From Bacillus methanolicus (GTDB lineage: Bacteria > Bacillota > Bacilli > Bacillales > Cytobacillaceae): a DNA stretch of 64,000 nt. Below, piece by piece: positions 8,588 to 17,498 of the stretch. The position numbers and the translations under genes were made by a program. The notes under the pieces were generated by a model. It worked only from the letters and a program-made list of their open reading frames with translations. It had not been told where the DNA came from and did no database searches. Location: positions 61,007 through 125,006 of the forward strand of contig NZ_VTQX01000009.1 of the NCBI RefSeq assembly GCF_008764295.1, written 5' to 3'. Position 1 is the first letter of the stretch. The number at the start of each line of letters is the position of its first letter.

Positions 8588-10555
8588 TTAAAGGGCATAT
8601 GCGCTTAAGTAGCCTGCTTCCATCGCTTCTCTTATTTTTCCTGGCTTCATAGCATCTCCAAGCACCTTAACATGGTCAAAGGCCGCTTGAATTTCCTCTA
8701 CTAATTCTGTATTCGCTCTTGTTCCAAGTGCAAGAATGATGTAATCAAACATAAACTCTTTCATTTCACCGTTTTTTAATTCCTCGAAGCACGCTTTGCC
8801 CCTATCAATGGCAATTAATTTATGGCTTGGATACATTGGAACTCCAAGTGGTTTAAGATGGTTCATAACATCTATTAAATTTTGGAAATAGAGACCTGGT
8901 CCGATCGTATCTTCCATTTCGAAGAGACTGACATCATTTTCTTCTTCCGCTAACAAATGGGCCACTTCAATGCCAGTCATGCCTGAACCGACAACTGCCA
9001 CTTTTTTATTTTTCAAATTGATTTTACCACTTAGTATATCAATAGGTGTTAATACTTCCTCCCCATCACTTCCAGGAAGAGAAGATGGAATAATAGGAGT
9101 AGAACCTTGTGCAATATAAACAGCATATGGATTTAATGCTTGAAGTTCATCCATTGTCGGCGCTGTATTGAGCCTCACTTCGATGCCAAACTTTTCTACT
9201 TGGGCTTTGAAATAATCAATAAGCCAATTGATTTTTGCTTTATTTGGCGGCTTGCTCGCATATTCTAATTGCCCTCCAAGGCGATCCCTCTTTTCAAAAA
9301 CAATCGGTTTGTACTTTCGTTTTGCTAAAACCCTTGCCGCCTCTAATCCCGCTGGCCCTGCACCGATTATCGCTACTACTCTTCCTTCCCCATCTTCTTT
9401 AAAATTGCCATACTCAAGCTCTCTTCCAGCTTCTATATTAATTCCACATTGACAAGGGATTGGAGATAGATCGGCACCCATTAGTGTTTCCATGCAGTGA
9501 AGACAAGAAATGCATTTTCTTATCTCATTCATTCTCCCCTCCCTCGCTTTATTAGACCATTCTGGATCAGCAAAGTGTTGTCTTGCTGAACCAACAAAAT
9601 CAAGCTTTCCTTCGGCAATCATTTCGTTCGCATACCCTGGGTCTCTGATTACCGCTACACCAATTACTGGGATGCTCACTTCTTTTTTTATAGCCTCAGA
9701 TAAATGTATCTTCCACCCTTGCTCATAGGAAGCAGGTTCCCATGCTGTATTCATCGTTTCATATGTTCCTGAGCTTACATCAATCGCATCAACACCTAAT
9801 TGTTCAAGCCGCTTGGCAATTAACACTCCTTCAGGAAGCCGCAAGCCATCGTCCGGAAATCCAATCGTATTTGTATACTCCTCTACTGACAGACGAACAA
9901 GCAGTGGAAAGTCGTTTCCACATTCCGTTCTAATTCCTGTTACGATTTCTTCCAGAAATCGCATCCTATTTTCTAGGCTTCCCCCATATTCATCGGTTCG
10001 TTTATTAGCGCGTGGACTTAAAAATTCGTGTATTAAGTAACCATGAGCACCATGAACCTCTACTCCGTCAATTCCAGCTCTTTTTAATCTTACTGCCGCT
10101 TTAATAAATTTATCGACCAGCTCTGAAATTTCTTCTTTTGTCATTGCCTTTGTTGGTTGATGAACGGTTGGACATTCAATTTCACTCGGTGCCATCATCG
10201 GTAAATTTTGATTAAGAGCGCTTATTCCCTGCCTTCCAGGATGATAAATTTGTACCACAACCTTCCCATCGTATCGGTGGATCTCATCCGCTAATTGCTT
10301 TAATCCCGGAATAAAGCCATCATCTGCAACCGATATTTGATGGGAGTTTCCTCGTCCTCTTTCACCATCGACAAAGGCACATTCCGTAATAACAAGTCCA
10401 ACTCCGCCTTTTGCCCTCGCCCCATAAAAAGCAATATTCTTATCAGACACACTCCCATCAGGATTGGCTAAATAATTGCCCATCGCAGTCATGACAATTC
10501 TATTTTTCGTATGCATCGTTCCTATTCTTCCTCGAGAAAATAACTCGTTTAACAT
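8588..10555 (-). CDS. Old Yellow Enzyme-type NADH:flavin oxidoreductase (2,4-dienoyl-CoA reductase/enoate reductase class)
   Basis: A 655-residue multidomain flavoprotein. Residues 1-360 form an FMN TIM barrel; the substrate pair His-x-x-His class motif is seen in GVEVHGAHGYLIHEFLSP (about 180). A Cys cluster CISCLHC plus a further Cys 12-14 residues on (about 350-370) should hold a [4Fe-4S] centre. The C-terminal part has two dinucleotide folds, IIGAGPAG (about 395) for FAD and VVGSGMTG (about 525) for NAD(P)H. This is the architecture of 2,4-dienoyl-CoA reductase, enoate reductase and trimethylamine dehydrogenase. GAGGAGG precedes the ATG at 10555. Together with the dehydrogenase it could reduce an unsaturated carbonyl compound; substrate not determinable. 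Confidence 0.88.
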   Translation of the reverse strand: MLNELFSRGRIGTMHTKNRIVMTAMGNYLANPDGSVSDKNIAFYGARAKGGVGLVITECAFVDGERGRGNSHQISVADDGFIPGLKQLADEIHRYDGKVVVQIYHPGRQGISALNQNLPMMAPSEIECPTVHQPTKAMTKEEISELVDKFIKAAVRLKRAGIDGVEVHGAHGYLIHEFLSPRANKRTDEYGGSLENRMRFLEEIVTGIRTECGNDFPLLVRLSVEEYTNTIGFPDDGLRLPEGVLIAKRLEQLGVDAIDVSSGTYETMNTAWEPASYEQGWKIHLSEAIKKEVSIPVIGVAVIRDPGYANEMIAEGKLDFVGSARQHFADPEWSNKAREGRMNEIRKCISCLHCMETLMGADLSPIPCQCGINIEAGRELEYGNFKEDGEGRVVAIIGAGPAGLEAARVLAKRKYKPIVFEKRDRLGGQLEYASKPPNKAKINWLIDYFKAQVEKFGIEVRLNTAPTMDELQALNPYAVYIAQGSTPIIPSSLPGSDGEEVLTPIDILSGKINLKNKKVAVVGSGMTGIEVAHLLAEEENDVSLFEMEDTIGPGLYFQNLIDVMNHLKPLGVPMYPSHKLIAIDRGKACFEELKNGEMKEFMFDYIILALGTRANTELVEEIQAAFDHVKVLGDAMKPGKIREAMEAGYLSAYAL

Positions 10556-10801
10556 AGCTAAACCCTCCTCTATTCCATTTGTGAAATAAATCACAAATAA
10601 TTTTAAAAAATAAAAGCAATCTTAACATCTATTGCCTAGATACTTCCTCTCTCTTATGCTAGATTCTTTTTCTACAATTTAAAAACAATTTCATGTTGTG
10701 GGAGATACAAAGAAAAGTGGTAGCAGAGTCTTTAATGAAGTTTCTTTTAAAAAAGGCAATCTTAGTGCCTTTCCTCAATTTTGGACGGAATTGCCTTGAA
10801 T

Positions 10802-10915
10802 ATCCGTTGATTTTTACTCCGGGCACTTGCGCTTTTCGAAAACTGACAATGAGTTTCCTCGGCGCAGGCGTAACTGAAGCACCTCGTCCCCTGTCTGTTA
10901 AAGTGTCCCTCCTTC
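10802..10915 (-). repeat. Degenerate intergenic repeat, copy 2
   Basis: Read on the minus strand, the end of this block (gaaaagcgcaagtgcccgg then aaaatcaacggat) matches the right end of the element at 6258-6390 over roughly 50 bases with substitutions. It lies in the 590-base gap 10556-11146 between the divergent flavin reductase and P-type ATPase. The rest of that gap is AT-rich with promoter-like runs but no gene that I can support. Confidence 0.5.
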
Positions 10916-11146
10916 GTTACAATCAACTACCCTACCCAATTCTATTAAACCAAAATGGTGTGCCAACCCAAATTTAAATTTTTTACTTAGCGGTAAAGAC
11001 CCATTTTATTTTTCAAAGGTTGGATCACTTGGCGTTTTTACCTCCTTATAATTACGCAATAGGTCTGTCGTAGTTTACTATTTAAAAAAAGCATTATTTG
11101 GAATAGAATACACATATTAAGATAGAGGAAAGGAGTTAGTGGAATA

Positions 11147-13774
11147 ATGCAATTCTATCGTGAAAGCAAGAATAATGTGCTCGAGCATTTGCAAACATCA
11201 GAAGAAGGTTTAACACTGGAGGAAGTACATACACGTTTAGATAAAAATGGCTATAACGAGATAAAAGGAAAAGAAAAAGTACCAACTTGGAAGTTATTTT
11301 TGGAAACTTTTAAAGACTCGATGGTCATTGTACTTTTAATTGCCGCTGGTGTTCAAATCATACTCGGAGAAATAGTTGAATCTTTCATCATTTTTCTTGT
11401 TTTAATTATTAACTCCATCATTAGCGTAGTGCAAACAAAAAAAGCTGAAAGCTCACTTGAAGCATTGCAGAATATGTCTGCACCGAATGCAAAAGTAATC
11501 CGGAACGGAGCAAGGCAAACAATTGCCGCAAGAGAGCTTGTCATTGGTGATATTGTCTTACTTGAAGCAGGGGATCAGGTTCCTGCAGACGGGCGTATTT
11601 TAGACAGTGAATCATTAAAAGTCAATGAAGGGATGCTCACTGGTGAATCTGAGGCTGTTGAAAAACACGTGGCAGCAATTAGCGAGGAAGTTGCCTTAGG
11701 GGATCGCCGCAACATGGTATTTAGCAGTTCTTTAGTCGTCTATGGCCGCTGTACATTCGTTGTAACAGATACAGGTGAACAAACCGAAATCGGTAAAATT
11801 GCCAGCCTGATTGCTACAGCCAAAGAGAAGCAAACTCCATTACAGCGCAAGCTCGATGTATTTAGTAAAAAGCTCGGTATCGGCATCCTCATCCTGTGTA
11901 TTCTCATATTCATCGTAGAGGTTGGGCGAATCTGGCTCGGTGACAATACAGATGATATGACAACAGCGATTTTACATTCATTAATGTTTGCAGTTGCCGT
12001 TGCAGTCGCTGCGATTCCAGAAGCTCTGTCTTCCATCGTTACAATCGTTTTATCAGTCGGAACAAATAAAATGGCGAAGCAGCATGCGATCATCCGCAAA
12101 CTGCCAGCTGTTGAAACACTAGGCTCTACCAGTGTGATCTGTACCGATAAAACAGGGACTTTAACTGAGAATAAAATGACGGTAACAAACTATTTTACTA
12201 CAGGTAATGGCAAAAAGACTAAGTTTCCAAAGGAGCAGCAAAATTGGAGCAGCGAAGAGGAAATGCTCTTTAAGATTATGGTGCTTTGCAATGATTCCTA
12301 TATTAACAATGAAGGAAAAGAGATTGGTGATCCGACAGAAGTGGCACTAATCAACTATGTCGAAAACTTTGAAGAAATTCGAAATAAAAATAATCGCGAT
12401 GCTGAACTTCCGTTTGACTCTGACCGTAAATTAATGTCCACTGTTTATACCATTAATGGTGCGAAGATGATTTTGACGAAGGGTGGACCTGATGTCATGT
12501 TCAGCCGCGCGACTCATGTCCTTATGAATGGAAAAAAAGAACCGTTAACAACGGAAACATTACTGCTATTTCAAAAGACAAATGAAGAGTATTCGAACGA
12601 AGCGCTTCGTGTACTCGCCTATGGATTTAAACAACTGCCGAAGGAAAAAAGTGCTATTGGTCCTGAAGATGAAAATGATTTAGTGCTAGTCGGTTTAACC
12701 GCCATGATCGATCCACCTCGCGAAGCCGTATATGGTGCAATTGAGCAAGCGAAGCAAGCAGGGATTCGCACCATTATGATCACAGGTGATCATAAAACAA
12801 CCGCCCAAGCAATCGGTCGAAATATTGGCCTTATGGATAAGAACGATCTCGCCCTCACAGGTCAAGAATTAGATGCCCTATCTGATGAAGAATTGGAGCA
12901 AAAACTAGAAACTATTTCTGTTTATGCACGCGTATCACCAGAAAATAAAATCCGCATCGTCGAGGCTTGGCAAAAGAAAAATAGAATTACAGCAATGACC
13001 GGTGACGGAGTAAATGATGCACCAGCACTAAAGCAAGCAGACATTGGAATTGCCATGGGAAGTGGCACTGATGTTGCCAAAGACGCATCTGCGATGATCT
13101 TAACAGACGATAATTTTGTCTCAATTGTTAACGCTGTTAGCGTAGGACGCACCGTCTTTGATAATATAAAGAAAGCGATTGGCTATCTATTTGCTGGAAA
13201 TTTAGGCGCAATTATTGCGATCTTGTTTGCTGTTGTCATGGGCTGGTCCAATCCATTCACAGCACTTCAATTGTTGTTTATTAACTTAGTAAATGACTCA
13301 TTACCAGCCATTGCATTAGGAATGGAAAAATCAGAACCTGGTGTAATGAAGAAGAAACCACGTAATATTGATGAAGGGATTTTTGCTGGCGGTACGATGC
13401 GAGCCGTTTTAACAAGAGGTATTTTAATTGGGATTGCCGTCATCACCGCACATTACATTGGATTGCAGCATTCAGAAGAATTAGGTGTTGGAATGGCATT
13501 CTCTACATTAATTCTAGCTCGTACTCTACAAACGTTTGCTGCCCGTTCCACCACACAAACAGCTATAGGCGCCGGACTTTTTAGTAATAAATACGTAATA
13601 GGTGCCGTAGCGCTAGGTTTTGTTCTATATGGCATCACCCTTTTGCCGTTTGCCCGTGAGGTTTTTGCCATTCCCGCTGAATTTGGCTTCAACGAGTGGT
13701 TAATTGCCCTTGGACTTTCCTTTGGAGCTCTTATATTGATGGAGATCCTTAAGCTCATTGCCCGACCAAAATAA
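11147..13774 (+). CDS. Ca2+-transporting P-type ATPase (type II, YloB/LMCA-like)
   Basis: An 875-residue membrane pump with the full P-type order: N-terminal actuator piece, two membrane helices, actuator loop TGES (about 165), membrane helices 3-4 with VAAIPEAL, phosphorylation site Asp334 (DKTGTLT), nucleotide domain, hinge TGDGVND (about 620), and six C-terminal helices. The M4 PEAL and M6 NLVNDSLPAIALG motifs are those of Ca2+ site II in SERCA. In M5, however, the SERCA site-I Glu771 position is Ala (AGNLGAI), which suggests a single-Ca2+ pump, as in Listeria LMCA1. AAAGGAG precedes the ATG. It is a single-gene unit; a role in Ca2+ efflux is expected. Confidence 0.9.
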   Translation: MQFYRESKNNVLEHLQTSEEGLTLEEVHTRLDKNGYNEIKGKEKVPTWKLFLETFKDSMVIVLLIAAGVQIILGEIVESFIIFLVLIINSIISVVQTKKAESSLEALQNMSAPNAKVIRNGARQTIAARELVIGDIVLLEAGDQVPADGRILDSESLKVNEGMLTGESEAVEKHVAAISEEVALGDRRNMVFSSSLVVYGRCTFVVTDTGEQTEIGKIASLIATAKEKQTPLQRKLDVFSKKLGIGILILCILIFIVEVGRIWLGDNTDDMTTAILHSLMFAVAVAVAAIPEALSSIVTIVLSVGTNKMAKQHAIIRKLPAVETLGSTSVICTDKTGTLTENKMTVTNYFTTGNGKKTKFPKEQQNWSSEEEMLFKIMVLCNDSYINNEGKEIGDPTEVALINYVENFEEIRNKNNRDAELPFDSDRKLMSTVYTINGAKMILTKGGPDVMFSRATHVLMNGKKEPLTTETLLLFQKTNEEYSNEALRVLAYGFKQLPKEKSAIGPEDENDLVLVGLTAMIDPPREAVYGAIEQAKQAGIRTIMITGDHKTTAQAIGRNIGLMDKNDLALTGQELDALSDEELEQKLETISVYARVSPENKIRIVEAWQKKNRITAMTGDGVNDAPALKQADIGIAMGSGTDVAKDASAMILTDDNFVSIVNAVSVGRTVFDNIKKAIGYLFAGNLGAIIAILFAVVMGWSNPFTALQLLFINLVNDSLPAIALGMEKSEPGVMKKKPRNIDEGIFAGGTMRAVLTRGILIGIAVITAHYIGLQHSEELGVGMAFSTLILARTLQTFAARSTTQTAIGAGLFSNKYVIGAVALGFVLYGITLLPFAREVFAIPAEFGFNEWLIALGLSFGALILMEILKLIARPK

Positions 13775-13786
13775 GATTAATTTATT

Positions 13787-13838
13787 CTATGTCAGATACT
13801 ACTTTTAAATTACGATTCCACAGTAATATCTGACATAG
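13787..13838. terminator. Inverted repeat between convergent genes (probable bidirectional terminator)
   Basis: CTATGTCAGATA at 13787-13798 is matched perfectly by TATCTGACATAG at 13827-13838, with a 28-base loop. There is no strong T-run, so termination is inferred mainly from its place between the convergent ATPase and amidohydrolase genes. Confidence 0.5.
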
Positions 13839-13846
13839 ATTTAAGC

Positions 13847-15130
13847 TTAAAGTGCTCCCTCCAATTTTTCTACAAAACGTTTCAACACATGAGCAGCTGT
13901 GACACAATCATTTAAGCTTGTCCATTCCTGCGGATTGTGACTAATTCCATCTTTGCTGCGAACAAAGAACATCGCGATAGGAAGTTGTTTTCCCATAATC
14001 ATGGCGTCGTGTCCTGCACCACTCGGCATATAAAGGGGAGATATATTATGTTCTTTGAGCACCTTTGCCTGCAGTTCCTGCATTCTTGCCTGCACTGGAA
14101 CAGGAGCAACATCTAGCGTTTTCTCCCATTTTACTTTAACATGATGAGCTTTTGAAATCCTTATCGCTTCCTCAATGACTAATCCTGCAAGCTGTTCTAA
14201 AGAATTTTTATCAATATCACGAATGTCAACACTCAACCTCACTTCACCAGGAATCACATTCGTCCCATTTGGAAAAACATGTACTTGACCGACTGTTGAC
14301 ACTGCTGATGAACTAACTTTTTGAGGCAATGTGCTGTTCACAAAAATAAATTCACTCGCCGCAACTAACGCATCCTGACGATCGCCCATTGGTGTATTCC
14401 CAGCATGTCCTGCTTGACCACTAAAACAAATTTCCAATCCAAATAGCCCGGAAATTCCGGTTACAATTCCAACTGGTTTATCATGCTTCTCAAGTTGTTT
14501 CCCCTGTTCGATATGAACTTCAACAAAGATTGCTATTTCACTAGGATCTCTTTTATCAGCAAAAAAAGTATCGCCAGAAAGTCCATTATTTTCTAAAACC
14601 TCTTCAAAAGATTTTCCTTCATAATCTTTTTCTGGCAAAGTATTTAAATATCCCATCATTGCTTGGCTGCCAGTAAGACCTGTATTAAATCTGGAGCCTT
14701 CTTCATCGGAAAAGATCACCACCTCAAACGATCTATTCGGTTGAACATTCGTCGCTTTCCACGCTTCGACAACTTCCAATGCCGTTAATACACCTAACAC
14801 ACCATCGAAATGACCTCCATTGGGAACAGTATCCAAATGGGAGCCAGACATTATAACTGGAAGAGAAGGTTGTTTTCCATTTAATCGTCCAAAAACGTTT
14901 CCGGCATGGTCTTCTTTTACTTCAAGTCCAGCATCGCTCATCCAGTGCTTCACTAGCTCTTTCGCTTGCCTTTCTTCCGCAGAAAAACCGATCCGGCATG
15001 AGCCAAAATTATCCGTTATTCCAATATTCGCTATCTCTTGAATTCTAGATGCAAGTCGTTTTCCCTTAATCCCAGCATAATCAAGCCCTGTACTATATTC
15101 CTTTAAAAGGTGCTCTGCGATTTGTCTCAT
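13847..15130 (-). CDS. M20-family amidohydrolase (N-carbamoyl-L-amino acid hydrolase/allantoate amidohydrolase type)
   Basis: A 427-residue dinuclear metalloenzyme of the AllC/HyuC branch. Metal-binding motifs are visible: SGSHLDTVPNGGHFDG (His and bridging Asp), SDEEGSRF (Glu pair), and HIEQG (His), followed by the dimerisation and substrate-loop motif GHAGNTPMGDRQD and the C-terminal SGAGHDAM His. Enzymes of this type cleave a carbamoyl or ureido C-N bond. I begin at the ATG at 15130 behind AAAGGGGAT. It is the last gene of a minus-strand group with an epimerase, an M20D hydrolase and a YfcC transporter, so it may act on a product of those enzymes. Exact substrate is open. Confidence 0.88.
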   Translation of the reverse strand: MRQIAEHLLKEYSTGLDYAGIKGKRLASRIQEIANIGITDNFGSCRIGFSAEERQAKELVKHWMSDAGLEVKEDHAGNVFGRLNGKQPSLPVIMSGSHLDTVPNGGHFDGVLGVLTALEVVEAWKATNVQPNRSFEVVIFSDEEGSRFNTGLTGSQAMMGYLNTLPEKDYEGKSFEEVLENNGLSGDTFFADKRDPSEIAIFVEVHIEQGKQLEKHDKPVGIVTGISGLFGLEICFSGQAGHAGNTPMGDRQDALVAASEFIFVNSTLPQKVSSSAVSTVGQVHVFPNGTNVIPGEVRLSVDIRDIDKNSLEQLAGLVIEEAIRISKAHHVKVKWEKTLDVAPVPVQARMQELQAKVLKEHNISPLYMPSGAGHDAMIMGKQLPIAMFFVRSKDGISHNPQEWTSLNDCVTAAHVLKRFVEKLEGAL

Positions 15131-15158
15131 ATGCCATCCCCTTTCCAAAATGAAGAAA

Positions 15159-15188
15159 AGACTGCCGATTTTTCTCCCCCAGCAGTCT
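15159..15188 (-). terminator. Weak terminator-like hairpin between epimerase and amidohydrolase genes
   Basis: On the minus strand AGACTGC pairs with GCAGTCT around a 16-base loop and is followed by TTTTCTTC. It lies in the 69-base gap after the epimerase gene and could partly reduce expression of the downstream amidohydrolase. Confidence 0.45.
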
Positions 15189-15199
15189 GATCATGTCGA

Positions 15200-16309
15200 T
15201 CATTTTACCTCTATTTTTTTACTAGTCAATTCTTGTAATTGTTTAAGATCAATCGTGATGCCTAAACCAGGTTGAGCTGATAACGCAATCGATTTTTTCG
15301 TGAACGGTAACCGGGCTACATCTTTTGAGAACATTAATGGTCCGACGAGTTCATGACTTTGAATCGCCTTTTTCGCAGTTGCAAGATGTAATCCAGCTGC
15401 GGACGCAATCGATGATTCAACCATCGAACCGACCTGACAAGTGATGCCAGCCATTTCAGCGATATGTACAAGTTGACCTCCTCGATAGAGACCGCCGCAC
15501 TTCATCAATTTAATATTAATTTTATCAGCAGCTCTTTTCCCTATTACTTCTCGCATCTCCTTTAAACTATGAAGTCCTTCATCAATCATCACTGGCGTGG
15601 TTGTTTTTTTCCTTACCTCCACCAATGCATCAACATCATGAGCAATGACAGGCTGTTCAATCCAATCTATTCCACATTCTTCAATTTGACGAATAACTGA
15701 AATCGCTTGGTCAGATGTCACCCACCCTTGATTGGCATCCACTCGAAGTGGATAATCTGGACCGACTGCTGAACGAACAGCCTGAATTCTTGCAACATCT
15801 TTTTTAGCGTCCGAACCGACCTTTATTTTAATCGATGAATACCCTTCATCCCTTGCTATTTTTGCCTGTTTAGCCATTACTTCCGGCTCTAAAATACTAA
15901 GAACCTTCGGAACTTCAAGCTTCTCGTAGTAGCGCCCTCCCAATAAATCATATAATGGCACCCCTGCTTTCTTTCCCATTAAATCATAGCAGGCGATATC
16001 AATCGCTGCTTTAGCAGAAGTATTTCCATATAATAATTTGTCCATTTTTTCATGAATCGCTTCAATTTGAAACGGACGCTCTCCTATTATTTCTGGCAAA
16101 AGAAATTTCGTTAAAGCATTTATTACCCCATCAAATGTTTCACCAGTTACATGTTCATCAGGCGTCGCTTCGCCATATCCTATAATTCCTTCATCCGTAT
16201 GCAATTCTAAAATTACCGAAGGCATATTTTCATACGTATGATAACTTATTATAAATGGCTCGATGAGAGGCAAATGAATCCCATATACAGTTGCGGACGT
16301 TATCCTCAT
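15200..16309 (-). CDS. Enolase-superfamily dipeptide epimerase / N-acylamino acid racemase-like enzyme
   Basis: A 369-residue member of the muconate-lactonising subgroup of the enolase superfamily. It has the N-terminal capping domain (1-120) and a barrel with the catalytic Lys pair in SIKIKVG (about 164-166), metal ligands Asp (VDANQ, about 193), Glu (WIEQP, about 220) and Asp (IDEG, about 244), and the opposite Lys in INIKLMKCGG (about 268). Such enzymes epimerise the alpha carbon of dipeptides or N-acyl amino acids. The ATG overlaps the end of the M20D gene by four bases, so hydrolysis and epimerisation are coupled. GAAA-rich sequence before it gives no strong site, consistent with translational coupling. 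Confidence 0.85.
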   Translation of the reverse strand: MRITSATVYGIHLPLIEPFIISYHTYENMPSVILELHTDEGIIGYGEATPDEHVTGETFDGVINALTKFLLPEIIGERPFQIEAIHEKMDKLLYGNTSAKAAIDIACYDLMGKKAGVPLYDLLGGRYYEKLEVPKVLSILEPEVMAKQAKIARDEGYSSIKIKVGSDAKKDVARIQAVRSAVGPDYPLRVDANQGWVTSDQAISVIRQIEECGIDWIEQPVIAHDVDALVEVRKKTTTPVMIDEGLHSLKEMREVIGKRAADKINIKLMKCGGLYRGGQLVHIAEMAGITCQVGSMVESSIASAAGLHLATAKKAIQSHELVGPLMFSKDVARLPFTKKSIALSAQPGLGITIDLKQLQELTSKKIEVK

Positions 16310-17466
16310 ACAAACTCCCCGTTTTTAAAATAATCTAATACTGCCCCGGAAACTAACTTAACTGTAGGAACAAACATATTTTCATCAATATCAAATTTAG
16401 GATGATGGTGACCATACGGATTTTCTTTCTTGCCAACACCAATAAACGTATACATTCCTGGAATGCGATCCGTATAATAAGAAAAGTCTTCACTACCTAA
16501 TTGTGGTTCCATCTCCATGATAGATTTTCCTCCAAATAAAGCAGCCGCTTTTTTCCTCATTAAAGAATATAATTTTTCATCATTGACGACTGGCGGGTCA
16601 CCATATGAATATTCAAGTTCATATTTAGCACCATAAGAGAGACAGATTCCGGCTAAAATATCCTCCAATCTTTGGTGAACCTGTTTGGAGACTTGCTGAT
16701 TAAAGTGGCGCACTGTTCCTGATAGCTTAGCCTGATCAGGAATAACATTATAAGTTGAGCCTGATTTTAACTCTCCAATACTAACAACGGCTGGGTCAAT
16801 TGGGCTTAACGACCTGCTGACAATCGTATGGATTTGCATGATCGCCATCGCTGCTAATAGTGTTGGATCGACCGTTTCATTCGGCATCGAACCGTGCCCA
16901 CCTTTCCCGAAAATACGTATATTGAACTCATCCGCTCCAGCCATCACCGCACCTTTACGAATGCCAATGGTTCCGAGCGGAAGCGGCTGCCAAAGATGGT
17001 AGCCAAAAATGGCATCCACCCCTTTTATTCCGCCAGCCGCTACCACCTCACGAGCTCCACCTGGGATCGATTCCTCTGCATGCTGGAAAATAAAGCGAAT
17101 AGTTCCATTATATTGGCACTTATTTTCCACGAAATATTGGACAAGTCCGAGTAGGATCGCCATATGGCCATCATGACCACATGCATGCATCTTTCCTTTA
17201 TTTTTTGAGGCAAACGGAAGACCGGTTTCTTCTTGAACGGGCAGAGCATCCATATCAGCTCGTATTGCAACTGTTTTTCCAGGTGCTTTCCCTCTAATTT
17301 CAACAGCAACATCTTTTCCAGAAAAGGAGTATGGTTTCAACCCTAATAATTCAAGTTCTTCACGAATAAACTCCCTTGTCTTCACTTCTTCATGAGAAAC
17401 TTCAGGATATTGGTGAAAATGGCGACGATACTGCACCATTCTTCCTTGCAAGATAGACCAATCCAT
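16306..17466 (-). CDS. M20D peptidase/amidohydrolase (N-acyl amino acid hydrolase type)
   Basis: A 386-residue two-metal hydrolase of the M20D branch (YxeP, hippurate hydrolase, indole-acetyl-amino acid hydrolase). It shows MHACGHDGHMA (Cys and His ligands, about 95-105), FQHAEESIPGGA (Glu pair, about 130), the lid-domain GHGSMP motif and the C-terminal HHPKFDIDE. It would release an acyl group from an N-acyl amino acid or open a dipeptide. The ATG at 17466 follows GAAGG. It overlaps the epimerase gene by four bases and follows the YfcC transporter gene by 32 bases, suggesting uptake then hydrolysis of the same compound. Confidence 0.88.
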   Translation of the reverse strand: MDWSILQGRMVQYRRHFHQYPEVSHEEVKTREFIREELELLGLKPYSFSGKDVAVEIRGKAPGKTVAIRADMDALPVQEETGLPFASKNKGKMHACGHDGHMAILLGLVQYFVENKCQYNGTIRFIFQHAEESIPGGAREVVAAGGIKGVDAIFGYHLWQPLPLGTIGIRKGAVMAGADEFNIRIFGKGGHGSMPNETVDPTLLAAMAIMQIHTIVSRSLSPIDPAVVSIGELKSGSTYNVIPDQAKLSGTVRHFNQQVSKQVHQRLEDILAGICLSYGAKYELEYSYGDPPVVNDEKLYSLMRKKAAALFGGKSIMEMEPQLGSEDFSYYTDRIPGMYTFIGVGKKENPYGHHHPKFDIDENMFVPTVKLVSGAVLDYFKNGEFV

Positions 17467-17498
17467 TACACAACCTTCTTTCAATACGTTCTAGCAAA

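Noticed and set aside
10693..10977. 94-codon open frame upstream of the P-type ATPase
   Set aside because: It overlaps the degenerate repeat at 10802-10915 and lacks a ribosome site.
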